Assembly: GCA_944393455.1 (NCBI GenBank)
Contig: CALYAH010000011.1
Location: 1 to 19,508, forward strand
Origin: an uncultured Clostridia bacterium
GTDB lineage: Bacteria > Bacillota > Clostridia > TANB77 > CAG-508
Direction of reading: 5' to 3'
DNA length: 19,508 nucleotides
The position numbers and the translations under genes were made by a program. The first letter of the stretch is position 1; each line of letters opens with the position of its first letter. Positions 1 through 7,709 of this stretch are shown one piece after another. The notes below the pieces were generated by a model, which had not been told where the DNA came from, did not search any database, and saw only the letters and a program-made list of their open reading frames with translations.

Positions 1-42
1 TCCTGCTGAACCAATTAAGTCTCCTACTGCTAAAATTTTCAT
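1..42 (-). CDS. ymdB: YmdB-like metallophosphoesterase, N-terminal fragment
   Basis: Only the first 14 codons lie in the window; they read MKILAVGDLIGSAG and run off the left edge. The pattern (hydrophobic strand, GD, then GS.G) matches the start of the YmdB family of calcineurin-like phosphoesterases, which hydrolyse 2',3'-cAMP in Bacillus; the Asp of GD is a metal ligand in that family. A GAAGGA ribosome binding site sits about 8 bases before the ATG, and a strong promoter lies 35-65 bases upstream. In Bacillus ymdB directly follows rny; here rny is two genes upstream, which supports the call. With so few residues the identity is probable, not certain. Confidence 0.62.
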   Translation of the reverse strand, partial: MKILAVGDLIGSAG

Positions 43-76
43 TTTTATTCCTTCTTTCTTTTGATTTTACTTTATT

Positions 77-105
77 ATCATACTATAATTTAATAGCAGT
101 GTCAA
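77..105 (-). promoter_or_regulatory. sigma-A promoter for the ymdB-like gene
   Basis: On the minus strand a perfect -35 TTGACA (100-105) is followed after 17 bases by TATGAT (77-82). The position, just downstream of the malQ terminator and about 35 bases before the start codon, suits independent transcription of the YmdB-like gene. A palindrome TACCTTAAAGGTA lies at about 152-164 upstream of this promoter; I have no assigned role for it. Confidence 0.75.
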
Positions 106-183
106 ACCTCATTATTCTCTATTCAGTTTTATTACAGTCTGATTGAAATTGTACCTTAAAGGTATGTTAAATAAGGAATAGAA

Positions 184-212
184 AAAAGATGTCACATAAC
201 GTAACATCTTTT
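184..212 (-). terminator. Rho-independent terminator after malQ
   Basis: A 12-bp stem with one G-U pair and a 5-base loop, bounded by AAAAGATG and CATCTTTT, lies 22 bases past the malQ stop. A T-run follows on the minus strand. It separates malQ from the ymdB-like gene. Confidence 0.8.
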
Positions 213-233
213 CGAGGTTTAGTTTTTACAAAT

Positions 234-1742
234 TTATAGCCTTTTGTAGGTTTTAGCCAATTTGTAAAGCTTTTCCGCTAATTCATCGGTTAAAAGTCCA
301 GGCTGCAATCTCCAAGACCAGTTATGCTGTCCTACCGTTGATGGCGTATTCATACGTCCTTCAGAGCCAAGAGATAGTACGTCTTGTATAGGCACCATAG
401 CTACTACTGCTGGTGAAGCATAAATCGTACGAACTGCACTTATACCAACTGACTCTCCTTCCGAATCATTGATATATTCTAATGCAAACTCCTTATCTTT
501 TGGAGTAAGTTCTTCTAATATCATTTGAGCAATAGTTTCTGAATCATGTGTAGAACTATAAGCTATACAATTTTTTTGATAATTATGAGGTAAATGTAAA
601 TTATCATCATCTGCGTATAATCCAAAAATCATTACTCTCATTCCTAGATAGCCAGTTTGACTTAAGAATTCTCTTACATCATCTGTAATAATTCCCAAAT
701 CTTCTGCAATAATTGGAATATCCCCTAATGCATTTTTTATTGCTGAAAATAGCTTCATTCTTGGACCTGGTACCCATTTTCCATTTATAGCTGTCTTTTC
801 GCCTGCTGGAATGGAGTAGAAAGCCTGAAATCCACGAAAATGGTCAATTCTAATTACATCAGCTACTGTCATGGTATGTTTAATTCGCCAAATCCACCAT
901 TTATAGCCATCTTCCTCGTGCTTATCCCAATCATATACTGGATTTCCCCAGACCTGACCTGTTTCAGAATAGTAATCTGGTGGTACTCCTGCAATTTCAG
1001 TTCCACATAAGTTTTCATCAACTTTAAATAATTGTGGATTAGCCCAGATGTCTGCACTATCTGGTGATGGATAAATTGGAATGTCCCCAATTATTTCAAC
1101 TCCTCTTGAATTGGCATATTTTTTTAATTGTGTCCATTGTTCAAAGAATATTGTTTGAAGAAATACATAAAATTGAATCTCTTCTTCTAATAATTGGCTA
1201 TACTTATCCATTGCTTCTTTTTCTCTTCTTTTTATAGAAGTTTCCCACTCCCAAAGCGGTTTATCAAAATAATTTCTTAAAGCCATAAACATTGAATAGT
1301 CTTTAATCCAGTCTGCATTTTCTTCTTCGAATTTTTGCATTCTGCTTTTCATTTCTGGAATTGTCATTGCTTTTTTATAAGCATTCCATAAAATTTCATA
1401 CCTATTATGAGATAAGGTATCGTAATTCACTCTTGAACCATTATCTGACTTTGAATCATTTAATTCTTCTTCTGTTAATAATCCTTCCTCAGCTAACAAT
1501 TCTAAATCAATGAAATATGGATTTCCTGCCACTGTAGAGTAGGTTTGATATGGACTATCTCCATAACCAGTATGTCCTAGTGGAAGCATTTGCCAGTACT
1601 TTTGTCCAGCTTTTACTAAAAAATCAACAAATAGATAAGCTGTTTTTCCGAATCCTCCTATACCATATTGTGATGGTAATGAAGAGGGATGCATTAAAAT
1701 CCCACTAGCACGATTTAACCGTATTGAATTTTTTGCTGTCAT
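234..1742 (-). CDS. malQ: 4-alpha-glucanotransferase (amylomaltase), GH77
   Basis: This 502-residue protein is of usual length for bacterial MalQ. It transfers alpha-1,4-glucan segments between maltodextrins in the cytoplasm (glycogen, starch and maltose use). Landmarks of GH77: SPYQ.YST..GNPYFIDL near residues 63-81, GDIPIYPSPDSADIW at 219-233, the nucleophile Asp300 in RIDHFRG, the general acid Glu347 in IIAEDLG, and the transition-state Asp400 in THDSET (the family usually has HDNDT). The N-terminal RASGILMHPSSLPSQYGIG is also typical. The ATG at 1742 is backed by an AAAAGGAGG ribosome binding site about 8 bases upstream. It has its own promoter and terminator, so it looks monocistronic; no other maltodextrin gene is nearby. 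Confidence 0.96.
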   Translation of the reverse strand: MTAKNSIRLNRASGILMHPSSLPSQYGIGGFGKTAYLFVDFLVKAGQKYWQMLPLGHTGYGDSPYQTYSTVAGNPYFIDLELLAEEGLLTEEELNDSKSDNGSRVNYDTLSHNRYEILWNAYKKAMTIPEMKSRMQKFEEENADWIKDYSMFMALRNYFDKPLWEWETSIKRREKEAMDKYSQLLEEEIQFYVFLQTIFFEQWTQLKKYANSRGVEIIGDIPIYPSPDSADIWANPQLFKVDENLCGTEIAGVPPDYYSETGQVWGNPVYDWDKHEEDGYKWWIWRIKHTMTVADVIRIDHFRGFQAFYSIPAGEKTAINGKWVPGPRMKLFSAIKNALGDIPIIAEDLGIITDDVREFLSQTGYLGMRVMIFGLYADDDNLHLPHNYQKNCIAYSSTHDSETIAQMILEELTPKDKEFALEYINDSEGESVGISAVRTIYASPAVVAMVPIQDVLSLGSEGRMNTPSTVGQHNWSWRLQPGLLTDELAEKLYKLAKTYKRL

Positions 1743-1786
1743 TTTTGAGACCTCCTTTTAAATGATAAATTTTTAATGACAGTGCG

Positions 1787-1816
1787 ATTATATCATATAT
1801 TTTATGTAAAATGCAA
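1787..1816 (-). promoter_or_regulatory. Promoter for malQ, extended -10
   Basis: On the minus strand TTGCAT (1811-1816) and TATAAT (1787-1792) are 18 bases apart, and TG precedes the -10 by one base (extended -10). It lies about 45 bases upstream of the malQ start. No CcpA (cre) site was recognised. Confidence 0.7.
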
Positions 1817-1857
1817 GCATACTATATTATCTTTATGTGTCGAATCATATTGATTTT

Positions 1858-1936
1858 ATATCATGAAGGGAGTTTTGGCTATTACATAGCTAAAGCCCTC
1901 TTTACTACCTGCATAGCCGGAAGTTGTCTTTTCAAC
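1858..1936. other. Unassigned GC-richer intergenic segment
   Basis: This stretch between the zinc-ribbon gene terminator and the malQ promoter is clearly richer in G and C than its surroundings. It can form small stems, for example GGCTAT with ATAGCC on the minus strand. One minus frame is open through it but also reads through the adjacent terminator and has no ribosome binding site, so I do not call a gene. It could be a decayed insertion or a small structured RNA. Confidence 0.3.
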
Positions 1937-1975
1937 AAAAAATCGATAGGATTTTATTATCCTATCGATTTTTTT
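1937..1975 (-). terminator. Bidirectional-looking terminator after the zinc-ribbon gene
   Basis: A perfect 11-bp stem AATCGATAGGA/TCCTATCGATT with an 8-base loop, extended by flanking A and T runs, lies 26 bases past the zinc-ribbon stop. T-runs are present in both directions. It would end the rny transcript. Confidence 0.82.
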
Positions 1976-2000
1976 ATTTTTAATCATTAATTTGTATATA

Positions 2001-2333
2001 TTAATAGAAGAATGTCCATAAATTTTTAGCATTACATTTTGGGCAAATTTTTTCACGATTATCTTCATTAGACCTTATTGCTCCAACAACTCCTAAATAG
2101 ATTATACCTGGTATTATTCCCATAAAAGCAAATACAATTCCAAGAATCCAATCTATTGGTCTAAATACTGGGCCTACTTTCCAATTCCCCTCATAACCAC
2201 AATGAGTACATTTTGGTACATCTCTTTTTGTATTCCCTTCTGCCTTTACGTCTTTATTATCAATTTTTTCTCCACAACCATCACAAAATTTGGCATCATT
2301 GCTTAATTCTTTTCCACATTTACTACAATACAT
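2001..2333 (-). CDS. Zinc-ribbon membrane protein with a LITAF-like cysteine/TM layout
   Basis: A 110-residue protein of unknown function. Residues 3-20 form a zinc ribbon (C3, C6, C17, C20; CSKCGKEL then CDGCG). A second CxxC (C42, C45) is separated by one hydrophobic segment (about 62-86) from a C-terminal CPKC (C97, C100). In that half, two CxxC motifs flank a membrane-inserting stretch, the layout of LITAF-type zinc domains. The chosen ATG at 2333 has AAAGGAGA about 8 bases upstream. An upstream in-frame ATG at 2366 overlaps the rny stop and has no site, so it is rejected. It starts 22 bases after rny and shares its transcript. The fold is inferred; role unknown. Confidence 0.8.
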   Translation of the reverse strand: MYCSKCGKELSNDAKFCDGCGEKIDNKDVKAEGNTKRDVPKCTHCGYEGNWKVGPVFRPIDWILGIVFAFMGIIPGIIYLGVVGAIRSNEDNREKICPKCNAKNLWTFFY

Positions 2334-2355
2334 ATATATCTCTCCTTTTATAAAT

Positions 2356-3897
2356 TTATTTTGCATAATCTACTACTCTTGTTTCTCTTATAATATTTAC
2401 CTTTATTTGTCCTGGATAATCCATTTCATTTTCAACTTTTTTAGCAACATCTCTCGCAAGTATTGTCATTTGGTCATCTGATATTTTTTCTGGTTTTACT
2501 ACAATTCTAACCTCACGACCTGCTTGAATAGCAAAAGATTTTTCAACTCCATCAAATGAGTCTGCTATTTCTTCAAGATTTTGTAATCTTTTAATATATG
2601 CTTCTAAGGTTTCTCTTCTTGCTCCTGGTCTTGATGCTGATATAGCATCTGCTGCTTGGATTAATACTGCTTCTAATGTTTGTGGTTCTACGTCACCATG
2701 ATGAGCTTCTACTGCATTAATAACAAGTGGATTTTCTTTATATTTTTTAAGAACTTCTACTCCAATTTCAACATGAGTACCTTCCATGTCGTGGTCTAAT
2801 GCTTTACCAATATCATGTAAAAGACCTGCTCTTCTTGCTAATTTTGGATCTAATCCTAATTCTTCTGCCATAATTCTTGCTAAATTAGAAACCTCAATTG
2901 AATGATTTAGTACATTTTGCCCATAACTTGTCGTATATTTTAATTTACCTATTAATTTTACTAAATCTGGATGAAGTCCAATAACACCTGTTTCTAAAAC
3001 TGCTCTTTCTCCTTCTTCTTTAATTATACTGTCAACTTCTTCTTTTGCCTTTTCTACCATTTCTTCAATTTTAGATGGATGAATTCTACCATCATCAATT
3101 AATTTTTCTAGAGCAATTTTGGCAACTTCTCTTCTTAATGGGTCAAATCCTGATAATACGACTGCTTCTGGTGTATCATCTATTATTAAGTCTATTCCTG
3201 TTAGAGTTTCTAGAGCTTTTATATTTCTTCCTTCTCTACCAATTATTCTTCCTTTCATTTCATCATTTGGAAGTGCTACAATTGATACTGTTGTTTCTTG
3301 TGAATGGTCTGCTGCACATTTTTGTACGGCATAACATAAAATTTCTTTTGCATTTTTTGTAACTGTCTCTTTTGCCTTTTGCTCTTGTTCTCTAATTAGT
3401 GCTGCTTTTTCAGCTGTTAATTCTTTTTCCATTTCAGATAATAATCTTTGTTTTGCCTCATCCTTTGTTAATGCGGCAATTTTTTGAAGTTCTATTACTT
3501 CTTGTTCATGCATTTCTTCGATTTTTTGTTTTTGTTCTTCAATATGTTGTAATTCTTTTTCTAATTCTCTTTCTTTTTTCTCAAAATTATCTGAACGTCT
3601 TTCTAGGTTTTTTTCTTTTTGAATTAACCTTGTTTCTTGTTTTTGTACTTCGCCTCTTCTTTCTTTAATCTCTTGATCTAATTCTTTACGACTCGCCATT
3701 ATTTCTTCTTTGGCTTTAAAAATCTCTTCTTTCTTTAAGTTCTCAGCTTCTTTTTTTGCTGATTCTACTAATCTTTTTGCTTCATTTTCTGCACCTTGAA
3801 TTTTAGACTCTGCAACTTTTTTTCTGTATACTATTCCTATTAGTATACCAATTGCAAGTGAGATTAAGACAGCGGCGATAATGATTAAAATATTCAT
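2356..3897 (-). CDS. rny: Ribonuclease Y
   Basis: RNase Y is the membrane-anchored endoribonuclease that starts mRNA decay and processing in many Firmicutes. Counting from the upstream ATG at 3903, there is an N-terminal membrane helix (about 3-25), a long charged coiled coil (about 30-180), a KH domain with GRIIGREGRN at 218-227, and an HD domain with H334, the metal pair H363-D364 in HDIGKALDHD, HH at 401-402 and D420. Length (about 513) is standard. Two in-frame ATGs exist; the second, at 3897, is 9 bases from AGAGG and is preferred over the first, which is only 3 bases away. A promoter lies about 90 bases upstream; a zinc-ribbon gene follows on the same transcript. Confidence 0.97.
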   Translation of the reverse strand: MNILIIIAAVLISLAIGILIGIVYRKKVAESKIQGAENEAKRLVESAKKEAENLKKEEIFKAKEEIMASRKELDQEIKERRGEVQKQETRLIQKEKNLERRSDNFEKKERELEKELQHIEEQKQKIEEMHEQEVIELQKIAALTKDEAKQRLLSEMEKELTAEKAALIREQEQKAKETVTKNAKEILCYAVQKCAADHSQETTVSIVALPNDEMKGRIIGREGRNIKALETLTGIDLIIDDTPEAVVLSGFDPLRREVAKIALEKLIDDGRIHPSKIEEMVEKAKEEVDSIIKEEGERAVLETGVIGLHPDLVKLIGKLKYTTSYGQNVLNHSIEVSNLARIMAEELGLDPKLARRAGLLHDIGKALDHDMEGTHVEIGVEVLKKYKENPLVINAVEAHHGDVEPQTLEAVLIQAADAISASRPGARRETLEAYIKRLQNLEEIADSFDGVEKSFAIQAGREVRIVVKPEKISDDQMTILARDVAKKVENEMDYPGQIKVNIIRETRVVDYAK

Positions 3898-3988
3898 AAT
3901 CATACACCTCTTTCTTATTTAATTTTCAATGTTCGAATAAAATATATAGTTTTATTTTTATTTTAAATATATTTTTTCCTACCATTCT

Positions 3989-4017
3989 ATTTTAACTTTA
4001 TTATTGTAAACTGTCAA
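3989..4017 (-). promoter_or_regulatory. Sigma-A promoter for rny
   Basis: A perfect -35 TTGACA (4012-4017), a 17-base spacer and TAAAAT (3989-3994) lie on the minus strand between the ileS terminator and rny. This leaves a 5' leader of about 85 bases. Confidence 0.78.
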
Positions 4018-4035
4018 GTCTTTTCATTTAATTTT

Positions 4036-4076
4036 AAAAGATGCAAAATGAGCTTAACCTCATATTTGCATCTTTT
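4036..4076 (-). terminator. Terminator after ileS
   Basis: The stem is AAAAGATGCAAA paired with TTTGCATCTTTT, one bulged base, then ATGAG/CTCAT around a 6-base loop. It lies about 32 bases beyond the ileS stop. The T-run on the minus strand is short (4 T, then A-rich), so efficiency is uncertain. Confidence 0.7.
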
Positions 4077-4108
4077 ATTTTGATAAACTAAAACATTTTC
4101 ATCTGTCT

Positions 4109-7100
4109 TTACTTTCTCACTACATCTATATTCAATTTTTCTCCGTTAATATTAGTTTCTGTGTATGTTGGTCCTTCTTTGTCATAAACAACTTCAACTG
4201 CTAAAGTCTCATGTTTTATAAAGTCTTCATTTTCTTTAATAACTTTTTCCAACATTTCATTTCCAGATACATATAATATGATATTATCTAGTACTTCAAA
4301 TCCTTTTTCTTTTCTCATGTTTTGTACTTTTGATAATACTTCACGTACATATCCTTCTTCTTTTAGTTCTTGTGTGATATGAGTATCTAGTACTACACCA
4401 ATTTCTCCTTCTCCACTAAATGCAAAGCCTTCTTTTCCTTGCATAGTAACAAGTAAGTTTTCACTAGTTAAACCAATTTGAGTATCGTCAATTTCGATGT
4501 ATTCAACTCCACCATTTTTTACAGTATTTGCTAAATCCATTTGATTTTTATTTGCAATTTCTTGCTTAATTCTTGGAATTAGTTTTCCATATTCTTTTCC
4601 TAATACTGGTAAGTTAGGTTTAATTTCAAAATTAACATACTCAGACATTTCTGCTCCTAATTCAATTGATTTTACATTTAGTTCTTCTTTTACAATGTCT
4701 TCATAATATTTAGGTAATGTGTCAATTGATATTAACATTTTAGATAATGGCTGTCTATTTTTGATATTACTTGCATTTCTGCTACTACGTCCTAGTTTTA
4801 CAATTTTATATGCTAATCCCATTTCTTTTTCTAGTTCTGGATCAATTGCTTTTTCATCTACTTCTGGCCATAAACATAAGTGTACACTTTCAGGTGCATT
4901 TTTGTCTAAACCTACTACTAAATTTTGATATATCTCATCTGTCATAAATGGTACAAATGGTGCAGATACTTTAATAAGTGTTGTTAATACTTGATATAAA
5001 GTACAATAAGCTCCTATTTTTTCATCTGTCAACTCTTGTGCCCAAAATCTTTCTCTATTTCTACGTACATACCAGTTAGAAAGTTCGTCTGTAAAGTTTT
5101 CAATTGCTAATGCTGCATTTGTAATATCATAATGAGCTAATTTATCATCTACTTCTTTTACTAAAGTATTTAATTTTGAAATAATCCATTCGTCCATAAT
5201 GTTAGTTGGTTTGAAATCACTATATTTTAATGGGTTAAATTGGTCAATTTCTGCATATAGTACATAGAATGAATAAACATTCCATAAAGTACTTAAAAAT
5301 CCTCTTTGAGTTTCTTGTACATTGTTAACTCCAAGTCTAGTTGGAAGCCAAGGAGCACTTGCTGTATAGAAATGCCATCTAGTTGCATCAGCACCAACAG
5401 TATCTAATAGTGTTACTGGATCAACTCCATTTCTCTTTGATTTTGACATTTTTTTGCCTTGCTCATCTAATACAAAACCTAATACAATACAATTTTCAAA
5501 TGGTATTTTATTAAATAATGCTGTTCCAATTGCTGTTAAGGTATAGAACCATCCTCTTGTTTGATCAACTGCTTCTGATATAAATCCTGCTGGGAAGTTC
5601 TTTTCAAACATTTCTTTATTTTCAAATGGATAATGCCATTGTGCAAAAGGCATTGAACCTGAGTCAAACCAACAGTCAATTACTTCTTTTGCTCTTTTCA
5701 TTTTCTTTCCACATTTTGGACATTTTAAATATACATTATCAATATATGGTTTGTGTAATTCAATATCATCTGGGCAATCAATAGCTTTTTCTTTTAATTC
5801 TGCAATAGAACCAATACATTCTTTATGTCCACATTCTTCGTCTTCACAAGTCCATATTGGTAATGGTGTTCCCCAATATCTATCTCTTGAAATTCCCCAA
5901 TCAATTACATTTTCTAAGAATTTTCCAAATCTTCCTGTTTTAATAGTATCTGGATACCAATTTACTTTGCTGTTATTTTCTACTAATTCATTTCTTAGTT
6001 TACTCATTGCAACAAACCAACTCTCTTTTGGATAATAAAGTAGTGGTGTGTCACATCTCCAGCAATGTGGATATGAGTGCATATGTTTTTGTTTACTAAA
6101 TAATTTGTTTTCTTTAGCTAACCATTTACAAATATCTTCGTTACAGTCTCTAACAAACTTACCTGCCCATGGTTCTACTTCTTTTACAAATTTTCCTGAT
6201 TTATCTACTAGGTTTATAAAAGTGATTCCATTTTGTTTTGAAACTAAACTGTCATCTTCTCCATATGCTGGCGCAATATGAACAATACCTGTACCATCTG
6301 TTAGTGTTACATAGTCTCCATGAATAACTTCAAACGCTTTTCCTTCGACTTCTCCCCAAGGCATTAGTCTTTCATATTTTGTTCCTAGTAACTCTTCACC
6401 TTTAAAGGTTTTTATTACTTCATATGGTGTTTCCTTTAATACTGTTTCTATTAAGTCTTTTGCTAAAATATAAGTTTCATATTTTGGTTCATCATCTGTT
6501 CCAATATTAGCTTTTACTTCTGCATATTCATATGCTTTATTTACGCAAAGTGCTAAGTTAGATGGTAATGTCCATGTTGTTGTTGTCCATGCTAAGATAT
6601 ATTTATCTTCTCCTTCTACTTTAAATTTAGCAACACAAGTTAAATCTTTCACGTCTTTATATCCTTGTGCTACTTCATGTGAAGAAAGCGCTGTTCCACA
6701 TCTTGGACAATATGGCATAACTTTATGTCCTTCATACAAAAGTCCTTTATCCCACATTTGTTTTAAAGCCCACCAAACAGATTCAATGTAATTATTATGG
6801 TAAGTAACGTATGGATGTTCCATATCTAGCCAAAAGCCAACCTTATTGGTCATTTCCTCCCACATACTAACATAAGAAAATACACTTTCTTTACATTCTT
6901 TAACAAATTTTTCTACTCCATATTCTTCAATTTGTTCTTTTCCAGAAATTCCAAGTTTTTTCTCAATTTCAAGTTCAACTGGAAGTCCATGAGTATCCCA
7001 TCCAGCTTTACGGATAACTTTATATCCTTTCATAACTTTATATCTTGGAATAATATCTTTTATAACCCTTGTTTCAACATGCCCAACATGTGGCTTTCCG

Positions 7101-7252
7101 TTTGCTGTTGGTGGTCCATCATAAAAAGTAAAGTATTCTTTTCCTTCATTCATAGCAAAGTTCTTTTTAATAATATCTTTTTTCTTCCACACCTCGGCAA
7201 CTTCATGTTCCATTCCTACAAATCCATCTTTAAGCTCAACCTTTTTGTACAT
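4109..7252 (-). CDS. ileS: Isoleucyl-tRNA synthetase, IleRS2-like
   Basis: This class I synthetase charges tRNA-Ile. Visible motifs: HVGH (residues 57-60 counted from the upstream ATG), the editing-domain motif TTTTWTLPSNLA, cysteine pairs CPRC and CWRC, DGPPTANGKPH, and KMSKS at about 603. It is about 1,047 residues long, lacks the C-terminal CxxC...CxxC zinc finger of classical bacterial IleRS (about 930 residues) and ends in a long extension. That matches the eukaryote-like, mupirocin-tolerant IleRS2 group; the subtype is inferred. The SD (AGGAGG) is 1 base from the ATG at 7258 but 7 from the ATG at 7252, so 7252 is chosen. Expression is controlled by the T-box leader upstream. Confidence 0.96.
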   Translation of the reverse strand: MYKKVELKDGFVGMEHEVAEVWKKKDIIKKNFAMNEGKEYFTFYDGPPTANGKPHVGHVETRVIKDIIPRYKVMKGYKVIRKAGWDTHGLPVELEIEKKLGISGKEQIEEYGVEKFVKECKESVFSYVSMWEEMTNKVGFWLDMEHPYVTYHNNYIESVWWALKQMWDKGLLYEGHKVMPYCPRCGTALSSHEVAQGYKDVKDLTCVAKFKVEGEDKYILAWTTTTWTLPSNLALCVNKAYEYAEVKANIGTDDEPKYETYILAKDLIETVLKETPYEVIKTFKGEELLGTKYERLMPWGEVEGKAFEVIHGDYVTLTDGTGIVHIAPAYGEDDSLVSKQNGITFINLVDKSGKFVKEVEPWAGKFVRDCNEDICKWLAKENKLFSKQKHMHSYPHCWRCDTPLLYYPKESWFVAMSKLRNELVENNSKVNWYPDTIKTGRFGKFLENVIDWGISRDRYWGTPLPIWTCEDEECGHKECIGSIAELKEKAIDCPDDIELHKPYIDNVYLKCPKCGKKMKRAKEVIDCWFDSGSMPFAQWHYPFENKEMFEKNFPAGFISEAVDQTRGWFYTLTAIGTALFNKIPFENCIVLGFVLDEQGKKMSKSKRNGVDPVTLLDTVGADATRWHFYTASAPWLPTRLGVNNVQETQRGFLSTLWNVYSFYVLYAEIDQFNPLKYSDFKPTNIMDEWIISKLNTLVKEVDDKLAHYDITNAALAIENFTDELSNWYVRRNRERFWAQELTDEKIGAYCTLYQVLTTLIKVSAPFVPFMTDEIYQNLVVGLDKNAPESVHLCLWPEVDEKAIDPELEKEMGLAYKIVKLGRSSRNASNIKNRQPLSKMLISIDTLPKYYEDIVKEELNVKSIELGAEMSEYVNFEIKPNLPVLGKEYGKLIPRIKQEIANKNQMDLANTVKNGGVEYIEIDDTQIGLTSENLLVTMQGKEGFAFSGEGEIGVVLDTHITQELKEEGYVREVLSKVQNMRKEKGFEVLDNIILYVSGNEMLEKVIKENEDFIKHETLAVEVVYDKEGPTYTETNINGEKLNIDVVRK

Positions 7253-7273
7253 CTTCATTCCTCCTCTTCTTTT

Positions 7274-7374
7274 ATGTTTTTTGGGACGGAGTAAAAAAAC
7301 ATCTTTCTTAATCTTATTAAATTATTTGTTATTTAATATTTAGAGATGTTTTTTTACTCCGTCCCAAAAAACAT
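7274..7374. repeat. REPIN-like inverted pair (unit family GGGACGGAGT) in the ileS leader
   Basis: Two 31-base units (7274-7304 and 7344-7374) are exact reverse complements, separated by a 39-base AT-rich loop. Each unit is itself palindromic: arm ATGTTTTTT, core GGGACGGAGT, arm AAAAAAACAT. The pair lies between the T-box terminator and the ileS ribosome binding site (7260-7265), so it is transcribed whenever the T-box reads through. The same unit recurs at 15856, 17567 and 19313, and a variant pair at 14519-14653. Confidence 0.9.
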
Positions 7375-7390
7375 CTCTAAAAACATTAAT

Positions 7391-7643
7391 CAAAAAAGCT
7401 ATTCCATCCTATATTTAGGACGAAATAGCTTAAATTCCGCGGTACCACCTAAGTTAGTAAATTTTTATTTACTCTCTCATTTTCCTTTAACGCAGGAATA
7501 CGACTAACTTACTTATTTTCAGTTTAGCAACTAATAAAGTGATAATAAATAATTTTTACTTACCAGATTTTCAGCTTCCTCTGGCTCTCTCTTAAGATAT
7601 TATATTATTTACCTTGTCTTTATTTTTGTTTTTCTTTTTATTG
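7391..7643 (-). promoter_or_regulatory. T-box leader (tRNA-Ile sensing) of ileS
   Basis: On the minus strand the conserved AGGTGGTACCGCGG (7437-7450) is followed by a terminator: a 15-bp stem with two G-U pairs, an AATA loop and six T (7392-7430). Upstream lies a Stem I-like region with AGAGAG, then CCAGA...TCTGG enclosing GGAAGCTGAA. A candidate specifier codon ATC (Ile), followed by the usual A, reads at 7543-7541. In the T-box mechanism, uncharged tRNA pairs with the specifier and with the T-box bulge to form the antiterminator. The T-box and terminator are seen directly; the specifier position is inferred. Confidence 0.95.
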
Positions 7644-7649
7644 GTTAGT

Positions 7650-7677
7650 ATTATATCACATTTTTTATATTTTGCAA
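7650..7677 (-). promoter_or_regulatory. Promoter of the ileS T-box transcript
   Basis: TTGCAA (7672-7677), a 16-base spacer and TATAAT (7650-7655) with an extended TG lie on the minus strand. Transcription would start near 7643, just before the T-box Stem I region. Confidence 0.7.
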
Positions 7678-7709
7678 GTGATTTTGGAAAATTTGTATTG
7701 TTTAGAATA

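Noticed and set aside
152..164. TACCTTAAAGGTA palindrome as a repressor site for the ymdB-like gene
   Set aside because: It lies about 50 bases upstream of the -35 box, occurs once, and matches no operator I can name.
1856..2068. Open frame of 70 codons on the minus strand overlapping the zinc-ribbon gene and its terminator
   Set aside because: It reads out of frame through the zinc-ribbon gene end and across a clear terminator, and has no ribosome binding site.
3075..3668. Plus-strand open frames opposite rny
   Set aside because: They are antisense shadows of the rny coiled coil and KH region, Leu/Phe-rich because the sense strand is Lys/Glu-rich, and have no ribosome binding sites.
7274..7374. 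CRISPR array or IS terminal repeats
   Set aside because: There are only two inverted units with an AT-rich loop and no spacers, no transposase and no target duplication visible. A REPIN-like pair fits better.
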